From the NCBI GenBank assembly GCA_963699805.1, contig CAVOVH010000012.1, positions 1-64,000 on the forward strand: DNA of 64,000 nt, given 5' to 3'. The translations under genes and the position numbers were made by a program. This DNA comes from JAGTVG01 sp963699805. Its GTDB lineage: Bacteria; Bacteroidota; Bacteroidia; Cytophagales; Cyclobacteriaceae. The notes under the pieces are model-generated. The model searched no databases and was not told where the DNA came from. It worked only from the letters and a program-made list of their open reading frames with translations. This document shows, one piece after another, positions 9,781 through 19,421 of this stretch; position 1 is the stretch's first letter, and each line of letters begins with the position of its first letter.

Positions 9781-11559
9781 ATGAAAAATAACAAACTCAC
9801 TTTTTTTAGCAGAGGATTGACCGGAATTATGACGGCTTTCCTTGTTTTATGGACGACTGGTACATCTACTGCCCAGAAAATCTATTCGGCTGGAGAGGCT
9901 GAATCACTTTTTTATCCTATTTCCAGCGATTTTAAAACGCAGATAGAGAATGCCCTGCCAAAAAAATTGCCTGCCCTGCTGGAAAGGAAAAGAAAGCTTC
10001 TTGTATTCAATCTGCATGTCAGCCAGGACCGGAAACCACTTACCGGGCATTATTCTATCCCTTATGCCAATTATGCGATCCTGGCCATGGGTAAAAAAAT
10101 GGAAGCCTATGAGACTTATTTTTCCAATGATACGCTGATCTTCCAACCTGAAATATTAAATCAATTTGATGCGATCTGCTTCAATAATACAGGAGGCGTT
10201 TTATTCGATGATCCGGATCTAAGGATGAATTTGCTTGATTATGTTTATGGCGGGGGAGGATTCATTGGCCTCCATGCGGCGGCAGCCACTTTTGTTCAAT
10301 ACCCCGTATATGATCAGTTCCCAGCTTTCGGGATTATGCTGGGCGGATACGAAAACGGCGGTCATCCGTGGAAAGAAAACGAATGGATCACCATCCAGGT
10401 GGAGGAGACGGATCATCCTTTAAACCGAACAATCGGATATGAAAAGTTTGAGATCAGTGATGAAGTGTTTCAATTTTCCGAACCTTATTCGAGAGATCAT
10501 GTCAGGGTATTGATGTCGATTGATATTTCCGGGACCGATACCAGTATGAGTCGCAGAATTTTACCTGAAAGAAGAGCTGATGGTGACCTTGCCCTTAGCT
10601 GGATCAGGGAATACGGTAAAGGGCGTGTGTATTATTCCTCTTTTGGTGATAATCCGAATATCAACTGGGATACACGCATTTTGAATCACTATCTTTCCGG
10701 AATCCAGTATGCGCTGGGGGATCTGAAAGCTCCGGCCACGCCCAATCATAAGCTAACTCCTGCCATAAGTGCATTGGAAAAACTTGGGTGGACCTTTGGC
10801 TTGAGCGCTTACAGTTTCAAGGATAAAACCCTGATGGAAACGATCGATCAGGCATCTTCCCTGGGCTTTCTGCAAATGGAAGCTTACTTTGATCAGGAAG
10901 TGGGTACGGATAGCCGGGAAAAATTTAATGCTGATCTCAGTGAAAACGAGTTGAACAAGATCCGGGAAAAATTGATCGAAACCGGAATTCAGATCTCTAA
11001 TTATTATATCCATGATTTTCCTTCCACAGATACCGAATGTAAAAAACTTTTCGAGTTCGGTAAAAAAATGGGGGTGGTCGCCTTTGTTTCGGAACCCCGC
11101 CCTGCCGACCTGGACCTGATTGAAAAATATTGCCAGGAATATGATATCCGTTTGGCGATACACAATCACGGGGAGAAACTTTCACCCATCTATTGGAAGC
11201 CGGAGCAGTTAATGAAAGAAATCAATGGAAAGAGTCGGTATATCGGGGCTTGTGGGGATATTGGATACTGGATCCGGTCAGGGATAGATCCTTTGCAGGC
11301 CATTGAAGTACTTGGAGATCGAATGATGGTATTGCATGTCCATGATCTCGACAAAAGTAATGGCAAGGGGCACGATGTACCCTGGGGGGAAGGGATCGCT
11401 GATCTTGACCGTGTTTTCCAGGTGCTTCATTCCGGGGATCATGAAGGCCTTTTTATCGGGCTTGAATATGCCTATCATTTCGGTCAATCACTTCCTGAGA
11501 TGCAGAAAAGCATTGACTTTTTCAACAACCAGGTAGTTCAGCTGGCGGGGAAGGAATAA
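9781..11559 (+). CDS. ThuA domain fused to a sugar isomerase/epimerase TIM barrel
   Basis: The ATG at 9781 gives a standard signal peptide (ending TSTAQ); the earlier in-frame TTG at 9739 does not. Residues about 60-300 form a ThuA-type domain: FNLHVSQ, YGGGGFIGLHAAAATF, GGYENGGHPW and GRVYYSSFGDNP are its usual landmarks. Residues about 330-590 are an AP-endonuclease-family TIM barrel (xylose isomerase-like), with GACGDIGYWIRSG, LHVHDLDKS and GEGIADL near the metal site. ThuA proteins have been linked to 3-keto-sugar processing, and these barrels to isomerisation or hydrolysis of 3-keto-glycosides, so the fusion may carry out successive steps in the periplasm. It leads a forward run and lies 7 bases before the Gfo/Idh/MocA gene. 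Confidence 0.82.
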   Translation: MKNNKLTFFSRGLTGIMTAFLVLWTTGTSTAQKIYSAGEAESLFYPISSDFKTQIENALPKKLPALLERKRKLLVFNLHVSQDRKPLTGHYSIPYANYAILAMGKKMEAYETYFSNDTLIFQPEILNQFDAICFNNTGGVLFDDPDLRMNLLDYVYGGGGFIGLHAAAATFVQYPVYDQFPAFGIMLGGYENGGHPWKENEWITIQVEETDHPLNRTIGYEKFEISDEVFQFSEPYSRDHVRVLMSIDISGTDTSMSRRILPERRADGDLALSWIREYGKGRVYYSSFGDNPNINWDTRILNHYLSGIQYALGDLKAPATPNHKLTPAISALEKLGWTFGLSAYSFKDKTLMETIDQASSLGFLQMEAYFDQEVGTDSREKFNADLSENELNKIREKLIETGIQISNYYIHDFPSTDTECKKLFEFGKKMGVVAFVSEPRPADLDLIEKYCQEYDIRLAIHNHGEKLSPIYWKPEQLMKEINGKSRYIGACGDIGYWIRSGIDPLQAIEVLGDRMMVLHVHDLDKSNGKGHDVPWGEGIADLDRVFQVLHSGDHEGLFIGLEYAYHFGQSLPEMQKSIDFFNNQVVQLAGKE

Positions 11560-11566
11560 TTCAAAA

Positions 11567-12910
11567 ATGACTAAAAATCGGATCATGAAAAAAGTAATTA
11601 AAAGAAGATCATTTCTGAAACGGTCCGTTGCCGGTTCGGTGGGATTGCTGGGAATGCCCACGATCGTTTCCTCCCATGTGCTAGGTTTAAATGGCAAAGT
11701 GCCTCCCAGTGATAAGATCATACTTGCCTCCATAGGGGTTGGTGGGATGGGAACGGGTCATGTGAGATCATTTCTGGGATATGATGATGTACAACTGGTG
11801 GCGGTTTGTGATGTCCGGAAGGAACACCGTGACAGGGCAAAAGGAATTATCGATGAAAAGTATGGGAATCAGGAATGTGCCACTTACGATGATTTCAGGG
11901 AAATGCTTGGCAGGAAAGACATCGATGCCGTAGTGATCGCGACCCCTGAGCACTGGCATGCCCTGATCGGGATTGAAGCTGCCCGGCAGCATAAAGACAT
12001 GTACTATGAAAAACCACTGAGCCTGTCCTTCAGGCAATGCCAGGCCATGCGAAATGCAGTAAACCGGTATAAGGTGGTCTTTCAACATGGTACCCAGCAA
12101 CGGTCGGATGAGCGGTTCAGGTTTGCCGTGGAACTGGTCAGGAATGGCCGGATCGGAGACCTTGAAAAGATCGTCATTGGATCCGCGAGTTATCAGCCTG
12201 TTCTCCCACAACCTGAACAACCGGTGCCCGAAGGGTTGGATTATGATTTCTGGCTCGGACCAGCTCCCTGGAAACCATATACGGAACTACGATGTACGCG
12301 CAACTTTACCCTGATCTCTGACTATTCTCTGGGATGTCTGTCGGGAGCCTGGGGCATCCATCATGTCGATATTGCCCAATGGACTATGGATGCAGACCAT
12401 ACCGGTCCCCTGGAAGTTCAAGGCACCGCCATCATTCCCGAAGATGGATTATATGATACGTATTGGAAATTTGATGTGGAACACACTTATGCCAATGGTG
12501 TAAAATTGCTTCACATGGATCATATGACGGCCAGGAAAAAAGAACCACTTTATACCCACGGAGCCATGGGAATGCTTTTTGAAGGCAGCGAAGGATGGAT
12601 CCTGGTAAGGAGAGGATACATCGATGCCTATCCGAATAACCTGCTCCGTACTGTGATCGGTCCCAATGAGATCCAGCTTCCCAGAAGCAATGACCATCGC
12701 CGGAATTTCCTGGATGCTGTTAAAACCAGGCAGGAGGCTTTGTGCCCTATTGAAACGGCCGTCAGATCGGATACGGTCTGTCACCAGGCGGATATTGCCA
12801 TAAAAATGGGCAAAAAATTATACTGGGATCCGGAAAATGAATCTTTTAAAAACGACCCGGATGCCAACCGCTTATTATCCCGGCCCATGCGAAGCCCCTG
12901 GAATATTTGA
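11567..12910 (+). CDS. Tat-exported Gfo/Idh/MocA family oxidoreductase
   Basis: The N-terminus has a twin-arginine signal (KRRSFLKRSVAG) that may begin at the ATG at 11567 or 11585. A Rossmann fold follows: GVGGMGTGH (dinucleotide loop), then VVIATPEHWHA and YYEKPLSLS, the family's EKP catalytic motif, with HHVDIAQW further on, as in the exported Bacteroidota members. The family oxidises or reduces sugar hydroxyls with a tightly held NAD(P). Export by Tat implies it folds with cofactor before crossing. With the ThuA/TIM-barrel gene it suggests oxidation of glycosides at C3 followed by cleavage. The spacing of 7 bases to the upstream gene supports one operon. Confidence 0.88.
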   Translation: MTKNRIMKKVIKRRSFLKRSVAGSVGLLGMPTIVSSHVLGLNGKVPPSDKIILASIGVGGMGTGHVRSFLGYDDVQLVAVCDVRKEHRDRAKGIIDEKYGNQECATYDDFREMLGRKDIDAVVIATPEHWHALIGIEAARQHKDMYYEKPLSLSFRQCQAMRNAVNRYKVVFQHGTQQRSDERFRFAVELVRNGRIGDLEKIVIGSASYQPVLPQPEQPVPEGLDYDFWLGPAPWKPYTELRCTRNFTLISDYSLGCLSGAWGIHHVDIAQWTMDADHTGPLEVQGTAIIPEDGLYDTYWKFDVEHTYANGVKLLHMDHMTARKKEPLYTHGAMGMLFEGSEGWILVRRGYIDAYPNNLLRTVIGPNEIQLPRSNDHRRNFLDAVKTRQEALCPIETAVRSDTVCHQADIAIKMGKKLYWDPENESFKNDPDANRLLSRPMRSPWNI

Positions 12911-12928
12911 TAAAAAAACATTTTTACT

Positions 12929-15007
12929 ATGATGCACGCCATTCGAATGAAACATGCCGCCTTAATACTTTTGGGGGTACTTTTTTTTGCATCCGTTCAG
13001 GTATGGGGAAATATATACCAGGATGGAGAAGTACTGGAGAAATTAAAAAGAGTCCTGGACGAGTTGGCAGATTATGATTATGGATCCCGGGCCTGGTTGA
13101 ATGATTTCCGGAATATAATGACGGATATTTATGCCTCTCCGGAAATAAAAAGTGAAGCGGAAAGGATGATGACCGATTTCCTGCAATCAGATGCCTCCCT
13201 GGCCGGCAAACAATCCGTATGTTATTTTTTGAGTCCCATAGCTACCGGGAAATCCATTCCGGCTTTAACAAGTCTGCTGGATGAAAAAACCACTTCAGAA
13301 ATGGCATTGTCTGCCATTGAAATGATCCCTGATGTTTCCGTTGACAAGATCCTCCGGGATCACCTCAAAACAGCCGATGATGAACTGAAAGCCTGGATCA
13401 TACAATCGATCGCTATCAGAAAAGATCCAAAAGCCATAAAACTGCTCGAAGACCATGCTTATTCTGCGGATCCACTCATCTCTTCTTCGGCAATTGATGC
13501 GTTGGGCGCAATCGGGAATACCCAGGCCGCCAAAACACTGGGGAAGTTGTTTCTACACCTTTCGCCTCCCCTGAAATGGCAGGTAGCCGATCAATACCTG
13601 GTCGCCGCAGATCATTTACACCGTTCGGGAGATGAAAAAATATGTTTTACGATCTATGAGGAGGTATATGATACCGATCCCCCATTAAGCATAAAAATGG
13701 CCGCTTTGCAGGGCATGCTCCAAGATCCCATTATCCGGGCAGAGGCGATGTTTTTAAACATACTGATAACAAAAGATCTCCGCCTTATCCGGGCCACCAT
13801 GCCAGTACTGAGGGACTATCCGGGTGATCTTGATTTTAATGAGTTTGAGAAGATTTATAAGGAACTTTCAGCAGAAGTTCAAAAGCTTTTAATGATCGCT
13901 TTTTCAGAACGGCATGAAATGGCCATCAGGCCCCTGGCCTTACACGCACTGGATAATGAGGACCTGGAATACCGCATGGCAGGATTTTTATCACTTGCCA
14001 ATATCGGTTACCCGGAAGATGTTTTGACATTTGCTCAAAAAGCAGCCCAGGCCAGCGGCAATGAAAAGGAATACGCCCGAAAATGTTTGTATGAATTAAA
14101 AGACCAGCAGACAAACCGGATCATTCTGGAAGCTATTCCTGAGGCCAGTACGGATGAACAGGTAGAACTGATCCGGAGTGTGGGCGAAAGAAATATCAGG
14201 GAAGGGGTCACCCTCTTATTGGAATATGCACATAGTCCGGAAAGAAGTATCCGGTTAGAAGCCATCCGGTCACTGGGTGCAATTGGAGATCCGGTGATCC
14301 TGGACGATCTGATCGGGCTTCTGCAAAGTGCCCCGGGAAGGGCAGAAAGAAATGAACTGGTAAAAACCCTCACCCTGGTAGCCAACAAGAAAACCTCGAT
14401 CGCCAAACGGACAGATGAACTCCTGGCCGCCATCCCCCATATCCAGGATGAAGAAACCTTGATCCCCATGATTGAGGTGCTGGGAAATATTGGAAATGAT
14501 GAAGCGCTCCCGGTCTTACGTAAATTTCTGTATGATCCTAATACGGAGACCCAGTATGCCACGATCAAAGCCTTATCGGTCTGGCCCAATGACGCCCCGG
14601 TTATGGATCTGAAAGAGCTTATCGAAAATTCAGAAGATATTAAAAAACACACACTGGCATTGCAGGGATACATCCAGTTGTTATCCCAATCTGCCTCGCT
14701 GGACCCTGACCGGAAAATTCATGCCTACAGGCAAGCATTTGAGATAGCAATCAATCCGGAAGAAAAGAAAATGATCCTTTCAGCGGTTGGAAAGAGTGGT
14801 TCGGTGCAGGGACTTGAAATGGCAGGGGGTCTGCTGAAGGAAAAGGATCTTCAACAGGAAGCAGAAGCCTCCTTCCTGACTTTACTTGAAAACGTGCCGG
14901 ATGAGCATGCCGAAGCAAAGAAAAAATGGATGAATGAGGCATTGATCCGAACGGATGACGAGGACTTTAAAGACCGGATCCTGGAGATCATGAATGAGGA
15001 AAATTGA
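12929..15007 (+). CDS. Secreted HEAT-repeat protein
   Basis: A signal peptide (about residues 8-28, ending SVQVWG) precedes 660 residues of alpha-helical repeats. Repeats with the pattern LIDALGAIGNTQAAKTL, EAIRSLGAIGDPVILDDL and EVLGNIGNDEALPVLRKF are HEAT/PBS-lyase type, each about 31 residues. Such solenoids act as protein-binding scaffolds, and secreted copies are frequent beside sugar oxidoreductases in Bacteroidota and Planctomycetota. No catalytic residues are visible. It follows the oxidoreductase by 18 bases and is probably cotranscribed. A partner is not identifiable from sequence. Confidence 0.8.
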   Translation: MMHAIRMKHAALILLGVLFFASVQVWGNIYQDGEVLEKLKRVLDELADYDYGSRAWLNDFRNIMTDIYASPEIKSEAERMMTDFLQSDASLAGKQSVCYFLSPIATGKSIPALTSLLDEKTTSEMALSAIEMIPDVSVDKILRDHLKTADDELKAWIIQSIAIRKDPKAIKLLEDHAYSADPLISSSAIDALGAIGNTQAAKTLGKLFLHLSPPLKWQVADQYLVAADHLHRSGDEKICFTIYEEVYDTDPPLSIKMAALQGMLQDPIIRAEAMFLNILITKDLRLIRATMPVLRDYPGDLDFNEFEKIYKELSAEVQKLLMIAFSERHEMAIRPLALHALDNEDLEYRMAGFLSLANIGYPEDVLTFAQKAAQASGNEKEYARKCLYELKDQQTNRIILEAIPEASTDEQVELIRSVGERNIREGVTLLLEYAHSPERSIRLEAIRSLGAIGDPVILDDLIGLLQSAPGRAERNELVKTLTLVANKKTSIAKRTDELLAAIPHIQDEETLIPMIEVLGNIGNDEALPVLRKFLYDPNTETQYATIKALSVWPNDAPVMDLKELIENSEDIKKHTLALQGYIQLLSQSASLDPDRKIHAYRQAFEIAINPEEKKMILSAVGKSGSVQGLEMAGGLLKEKDLQQEAEASFLTLLENVPDEHAEAKKKWMNEALIRTDDEDFKDRILEIMNEEN

Positions 15008-15150
15008 AGTTGTATTTTAAGAAATAAAAAAAGTTGGGTGCGTATCGGAGGGTTGTTTAAGGGATATTTGAATCCGGTAATTGCTCCGGGAGATAGGTTT
15101 TTAAAATGTGATCAAGGAAATCAAATGATATCAATACCAATCGATAAAGT

Positions 15151-15822
15151 ATGAAATTATTTAAGCAGAAGTTGGCCCTCATTTTTGGGGTCTTGCTCAT
15201 TTTTCAGATGCATTCATATGGCCAGGAAATGGCGCCCCTGAATGTGGAGCTCCCTCAACCGATGTTCATCGGGACACCCCAGGATTTTAACGTGCCCAAC
15301 CTGGAAAAACCCCTTGGAAAACCCAGGCCACCCGTTATGGCCCCGGCTGGCACCACCAATGTGGCACTGCATAAATATGTGGAAAGTTCTGACAATAATC
15401 CCATCATCGGGGAAATCGAGCTGATCACCGATGGGGATAAGGAAGCCATGGATGGATCTTTTGTGGAACTGGCCCCAGGGAAACAATATATCATGATTGA
15501 TCTCGAAGAAAAATATACACTTTATGCCATTTTTTTCTGGCATTATCACCTGGAAGCCCGGGTTTACAAGGATGTGATCGTTCAGGTATCGGATGATCCG
15601 GATTTTATCGTGGGAGTCACCACATTATTTAATAATGACCACGACAATTCCTATGGATTGGGTGTGGGTGAAGATCTTCATTATGTTGAAACACACGAGG
15701 GGAAATTGATAGACGGAAGGGGGGTTGAAGCCAGGTTCGTCCGGCTTTACAGCAATGGCAATAGCTATGACCAGGTGAATCATTATATTGAAGTGGCAGT
15801 CTATGGAAAGCCCGCCAGGTAA
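15151..15822 (+). CDS. Secreted discoidin-like (F5/8 type C-like) protein
   Basis: A signal peptide (ending HSYGQ, about residue 25) and a Pro-rich linker precede a single beta-sandwich. NVALHKYVESSDNNP, ELITDGDKEAMDG, YIMIDLEEKYTLYAIFFW and VEARFVRLYSNG match the order of motifs in galactose-binding-like discoidin domains. It probably binds a carbohydrate at the cell surface or in the periplasm. Its stop overlaps the start of the next membrane protein (TAATG), so the two are coupled. Confidence 0.68.
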   Translation: MKLFKQKLALIFGVLLIFQMHSYGQEMAPLNVELPQPMFIGTPQDFNVPNLEKPLGKPRPPVMAPAGTTNVALHKYVESSDNNPIIGEIELITDGDKEAMDGSFVELAPGKQYIMIDLEEKYTLYAIFFWHYHLEARVYKDVIVQVSDDPDFIVGVTTLFNNDHDNSYGLGVGEDLHYVETHEGKLIDGRGVEARFVRLYSNGNSYDQVNHYIEVAVYGKPAR

Positions 15823-17399
15823 TGTCAGGTAAATCTTTTTTTCTGATCTTCACCATTGCAGGCATTGCTTTGATGCTCCGGCTGGTTTCCCTCGATCTCA
15901 GGCCCATGCATACCGATGAAGCCGTGCATGCCATAAAATTCGGAAAATTACTGGAAGAAGGATATTACCGGTACGACCGGAATGAATTTCACGGTCCCAC
16001 GCTGAATTATTTGACATTGATCCCTGCCCGGCTGTTTTCCCAGGAAAAACTTTCAGAAGTGAGGGAATTTACGCTTCGTATGGTTCCCGCCTTTTTCGGG
16101 GCTGGACTGGTGATGCTGTTATTTCTGGTGAGAAGTTTCATGCGGAATTCCGCCTGGATCTTATCCGCATTGTTTCTTGCTGTCTCTCCAGTCATGGTGT
16201 ATTTCAGCCGGTATTATATCCAGGAAATGTTGCTGGTATTTTTTATCTACGGATTCCTGTTCTGCTTTTTCCGTTGGATGGACTCACAAAAGACAAAATG
16301 GGCCATCTGGTCAGGTTTGAACCTGGGGTTGATGATCGCCACCAAAGAAACCTGGATCATTTCTTTTGGGAGCCTGATGGTGACGACATTGATTTTATTA
16401 ATCATCGATCGGGAATTACGCATAAAATGGTCGACTCAAAAACGCGTAAGGATCCTGGATCTAACCTGGATGCTCCTGAGTGCAATGCTGGTATCTGTAT
16501 TATTCTATTCATCCTTTTTCAGCAATCCGCAGGGAATTATTGATTCGTTCGCCACCTACGCCAATTATTTTAAAAAAGCCGGGGATTATGAAAAACACAT
16601 CCATCCATGGTATTTTTATCTGCAATTATTGATTTTTAACCGAACCCGAGGAGGAATATGGACCGAGGCATTTCTCATCATTGGGGTCCTGGTAGGATTT
16701 GTTTTTGCCTTGAAAAGGTGGCAAGAAAGTGAATCCCGAATTTTTTTCTTTATCGCTATTTTTTCAATGCTTTCGGGGATCATCTATTCTGCAATGCCCT
16801 ATAAAACACCCTGGAATCTCCTTCCATTTTACACAGGATGGATCCTGCTGGCCGCATATGGATTTTCGATGATCTTGCGGAATGCCAGATCAAAAACAGT
16901 GAAAGGATGGGTCTATTTACTGCTTTTCATCGGTCTGGCCCAGCTTTGTTTCCAGACCTGGGAATTGAATTTTATCCATGATGCGGATCCATCGAATCCC
17001 TGGGCATATGGCCATACCAGCAAAGATGTTTTCAGGCTGATGGAAAAAGTAAAACAGGTAGCAGCGGCTCAACCTTCGGGAGAAAACACACGGATAGATA
17101 TTGTGGCCGGCCATCACGACTACTGGCCATTACCCTGGTATTTACGAATGTATCCGAATACCGGATGGTGGGGCCATGTAGACATGGACCAGGCGGCAGC
17201 TCCGATTATGATCGTTTCCCCTGAATTTGAACCTCAGATCCTAAAAAAGATCTATGAAGCCCCTCCCCCAGGTCAAAGATATTTGTATCTCCCGCTTTTT
17301 GAGAAGGTCCCGGAGTTGCGGCCCCATGTTTATCTCGATGTGTTTGTAAGGAAGGATGCCTGGGATGCCTGGGTAACACAGTCAGAAAATATGGAATGA
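15822..17399 (+). CDS. Agl23-like polytopic glycosyltransferase-type membrane protein
   Basis: About ten hydrophobic helices are spread over residues 8-360, followed by a soluble C-terminal part of about 150 residues. Near the N-terminus, MHTDEAVHAIKFGKLLEEG and NEFHGPTLNYLT match the TIGR03663 group (annotated as flippase-activity-associated Agl23-like), related to GT-C enzymes whose first loop bears the acidic metal ligands. A glycosyltransferase using a lipid-linked sugar, or a flippase partner, is likely. The HDYWPLPWYLR segment in the C-terminal part is also conserved in that group. A dolichyl-phosphate-type GT2 is convergent just downstream, a plausible donor-sugar partner. Confidence 0.72.
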   Translation: MSGKSFFLIFTIAGIALMLRLVSLDLRPMHTDEAVHAIKFGKLLEEGYYRYDRNEFHGPTLNYLTLIPARLFSQEKLSEVREFTLRMVPAFFGAGLVMLLFLVRSFMRNSAWILSALFLAVSPVMVYFSRYYIQEMLLVFFIYGFLFCFFRWMDSQKTKWAIWSGLNLGLMIATKETWIISFGSLMVTTLILLIIDRELRIKWSTQKRVRILDLTWMLLSAMLVSVLFYSSFFSNPQGIIDSFATYANYFKKAGDYEKHIHPWYFYLQLLIFNRTRGGIWTEAFLIIGVLVGFVFALKRWQESESRIFFFIAIFSMLSGIIYSAMPYKTPWNLLPFYTGWILLAAYGFSMILRNARSKTVKGWVYLLLFIGLAQLCFQTWELNFIHDADPSNPWAYGHTSKDVFRLMEKVKQVAAAQPSGENTRIDIVAGHHDYWPLPWYLRMYPNTGWWGHVDMDQAAAPIMIVSPEFEPQILKKIYEAPPPGQRYLYLPLFEKVPELRPHVYLDVFVRKDAWDAWVTQSENME

Positions 17400-17468
17400 A
17401 TCAGAAGAAGCAATCCGGCTGGATGAAAAAGAATGGTGAGATCGAAGCATAAAGCCCGATGAATCCTT

Positions 17469-18209
17469 TCAGCTTCGAGCTTTGAGTTTCGAACTTATTG
17501 TCAATTCCCGTTTGATCCTCCGCATCTCTCTGAAAATTCCAGGAAATGAACGGAAAATAAAAAGCCGGCTGTCCGGGTCGGAGCTCCACCGCACCGGGAA
17601 TTCCCGGATCGAATACCCTTCCTGCTGGGCTCGTAATATGATCTCAATGTCAAAAATAAATCCTTGGGTAAAACATTGGCTGTACAATGTGTGTGCCACA
17701 TCCTTCCGATAGATCTTTAATCCACACTGGGTATCGGTGAGATGAGCCGGGATATGCATATAGAAACGGACGAACTTCCGGAATGAAAAGGAGAGTATCC
17801 TTCTTATCCATCCTTTGGGAACCAGGATCCGGCTATCCGGCAAATAACGTGAACCATTTGCGATCTCACATTCCCCATGATCCACCAACTGGATTCCTTC
17901 CCACACGTCTTCATAGGGTATACAGTTGCCGCTATCGATAAAAAGAACGATGTCTCCCTTTGCCTTGAGTATTCCTTTCCTGACGGCATTTCCTTTCCCC
18001 AGATGTTGATTCTGCAAGACTCTGACTGGTATTTTTGCGGTTATAGACCAATTCTCAATCGCTTTGACTGTACCATCCCTGCTCCCGTCATCTGAAATGA
18101 TCACTTCACCACTCAACCGCTTCATTTCAAGAAAAAGAATCGCCGCTTCGATCTCGGGAATAATTTTCCCGGATTCATTCCATACAGGTATGACGATGGA
18201 TAGATTCAT
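17469..18209 (-). CDS. Dolichyl-phosphate glucosyltransferase-type GT2
   Basis: A GT-A domain starts immediately: SIVIPVWNESGKI, then SDDGSRDGT at about 38, GKGNAVRKGI, then VLFIDSGN in place of the usual DADG/DADL, and DTQCGLKIYRKDV, the hallmark of dolichyl-phosphate glucosyl/mannosyl transferases. The final acidic metal ligand is therefore odd (IDSGN rather than DADGxx); one Asp is kept. The enzyme would charge a polyprenyl phosphate with a hexose at the cytoplasmic face. It lacks the C-terminal membrane domain found in GtrB. It is convergent with the Agl23-like gene. Confidence 0.82.
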   Translation of the reverse strand: MNLSIVIPVWNESGKIIPEIEAAILFLEMKRLSGEVIISDDGSRDGTVKAIENWSITAKIPVRVLQNQHLGKGNAVRKGILKAKGDIVLFIDSGNCIPYEDVWEGIQLVDHGECEIANGSRYLPDSRILVPKGWIRRILSFSFRKFVRFYMHIPAHLTDTQCGLKIYRKDVAHTLYSQCFTQGFIFDIEIILRAQQEGYSIREFPVRWSSDPDSRLFIFRSFPGIFREMRRIKRELTISSKLKARS

Positions 18210-18328
18210 TTTTATTTCACTTCAAAAAATCAGGCCGCCCTTTAGAAAGTTCATGGAAGAATCTGATTTTCCCGGAATCATCTGAGGAGAAAACACTTCC
18301 TCACGGAAACGGAAAGATTTTCCGGTTC

Positions 18329-19312
18329 TCATTTGTCGACAAAAAATGTATAATCCGAGGTCCAGGTTTCCTTTTTGCCCGGCGCTACAGATATCAGAAT
18401 AAAGTTTTCCGGGCAGTAGGTGGTTCCGCAGGCCCAGAAAACCATCCTGTAAAGGGGTTTATCCACACCAAATGTGACCCCAGCTCCGGTTCTGCTATTT
18501 TTCACGGTGATCTTATGGTCCTGTATATCTTTTCCAATTCCGGTAAATTCCATCCAGACAGTCTGATCATCCAGATTTTTCAAAAAGGTCAGTGTTTGAT
18601 CTTCAATTTTCACAAGTCCTTTGAGGTCGTTATCAGTGGATAATTTAAATGGAAAATTTATGCTGATAGCAGGCCCTGTTTTCTCCCCATCGATGATGAA
18701 AAAATTATGGTTGTACTGATCGGTCTCTATTTTTTTGGTCCCCGTATTGGCCAGCTGGTGGGTGATGGTAAAACCAGGCTCCTGTTTCTTTAATTCAATC
18801 CTTTTTGTATATAAATACCCATATCCAATATCACTTTTAACCTCATGTTCAAACTGAATCCAATCCTTTCCTTTGGTGATGGTCCAGTTGCCATTGTCCA
18901 CCATTTTATAGGTCTTAAAGGTCTCATACTCCTTATCATCCGGCCGTTCCAGGATGCCAACACCGATCCGGATAAAAGGATCACCCGGCCCTGCCTCTTC
19001 AAAACCCAGTCCCGGTTTATTATAGGATTCCACAGGTCCTGAAAGATCCTCATGGAACAGTGGATCATGTGTTGTTTTCCAATATTCGAAATAATTATGC
19101 CCCTTATACTGTGCACTGGCGATAACCCCGGACCAGTCAAACCGGGTAGCCCTGTAATATCCCTTTTCGGGGTCCGGTAGGTACAATTTCATGGTGACCA
19201 GCTTGTTGCTGATCTCGGCGCTGGGAAAATCCGTCGGGTTCTCCTGAGCAAGATTCGGTTCATTACAAATCATAATCAAAATAAGTCCAGATAATACGGA
19301 AAGCTTTTTCAT
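18329..19312 (-). CDS. Secreted protein with galactose-mutarotase-like fold
   Basis: Signal peptide to about residue 22 (ending EPNLAQ). The remaining 305 residues are rich in beta strands; YYRATRFDWSGVIASAQYKG near the start, then YLYTKRIELKK, ITHQLANTGTKKIETDQYNHNF and FWACGTTYCPENFILISV follow the order seen in aldose-epimerase-like supersandwich proteins, with DQYNHNFF in the position of the usual catalytic-His loop. It may bind or epimerise a sugar in the periplasm. I am confident of the export and fold class only. It is divergent from the aldo/keto reductase, sharing a 109-bp promoter region. Confidence 0.55.
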   Translation of the reverse strand: MKKLSVLSGLILIMICNEPNLAQENPTDFPSAEISNKLVTMKLYLPDPEKGYYRATRFDWSGVIASAQYKGHNYFEYWKTTHDPLFHEDLSGPVESYNKPGLGFEEAGPGDPFIRIGVGILERPDDKEYETFKTYKMVDNGNWTITKGKDWIQFEHEVKSDIGYGYLYTKRIELKKQEPGFTITHQLANTGTKKIETDQYNHNFFIIDGEKTGPAISINFPFKLSTDNDLKGLVKIEDQTLTFLKNLDDQTVWMEFTGIGKDIQDHKITVKNSRTGAGVTFGVDKPLYRMVFWACGTTYCPENFILISVAPGKKETWTSDYTFFVDK

Positions 19313-19421
19313 GTTATTTTCAGATCAGATAAAAAATATTCTACCTATAAAAGTAATGAATCAGAAAAAAGATTTTTAAATATATTTATTATATAATTGA
19401 TCATTCACAAAAAATAAAAAA

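Noticed and set aside
10753..11169. Long antisense frame within the ThuA/TIM-barrel gene
   Set aside because: It shadows a well-supported gene and has no domain.
14035..14673. 212-residue antisense frame rich in Ser within the HEAT gene
   Set aside because: Pattern arises from the repeat-rich opposite strand; no export or domain signal.
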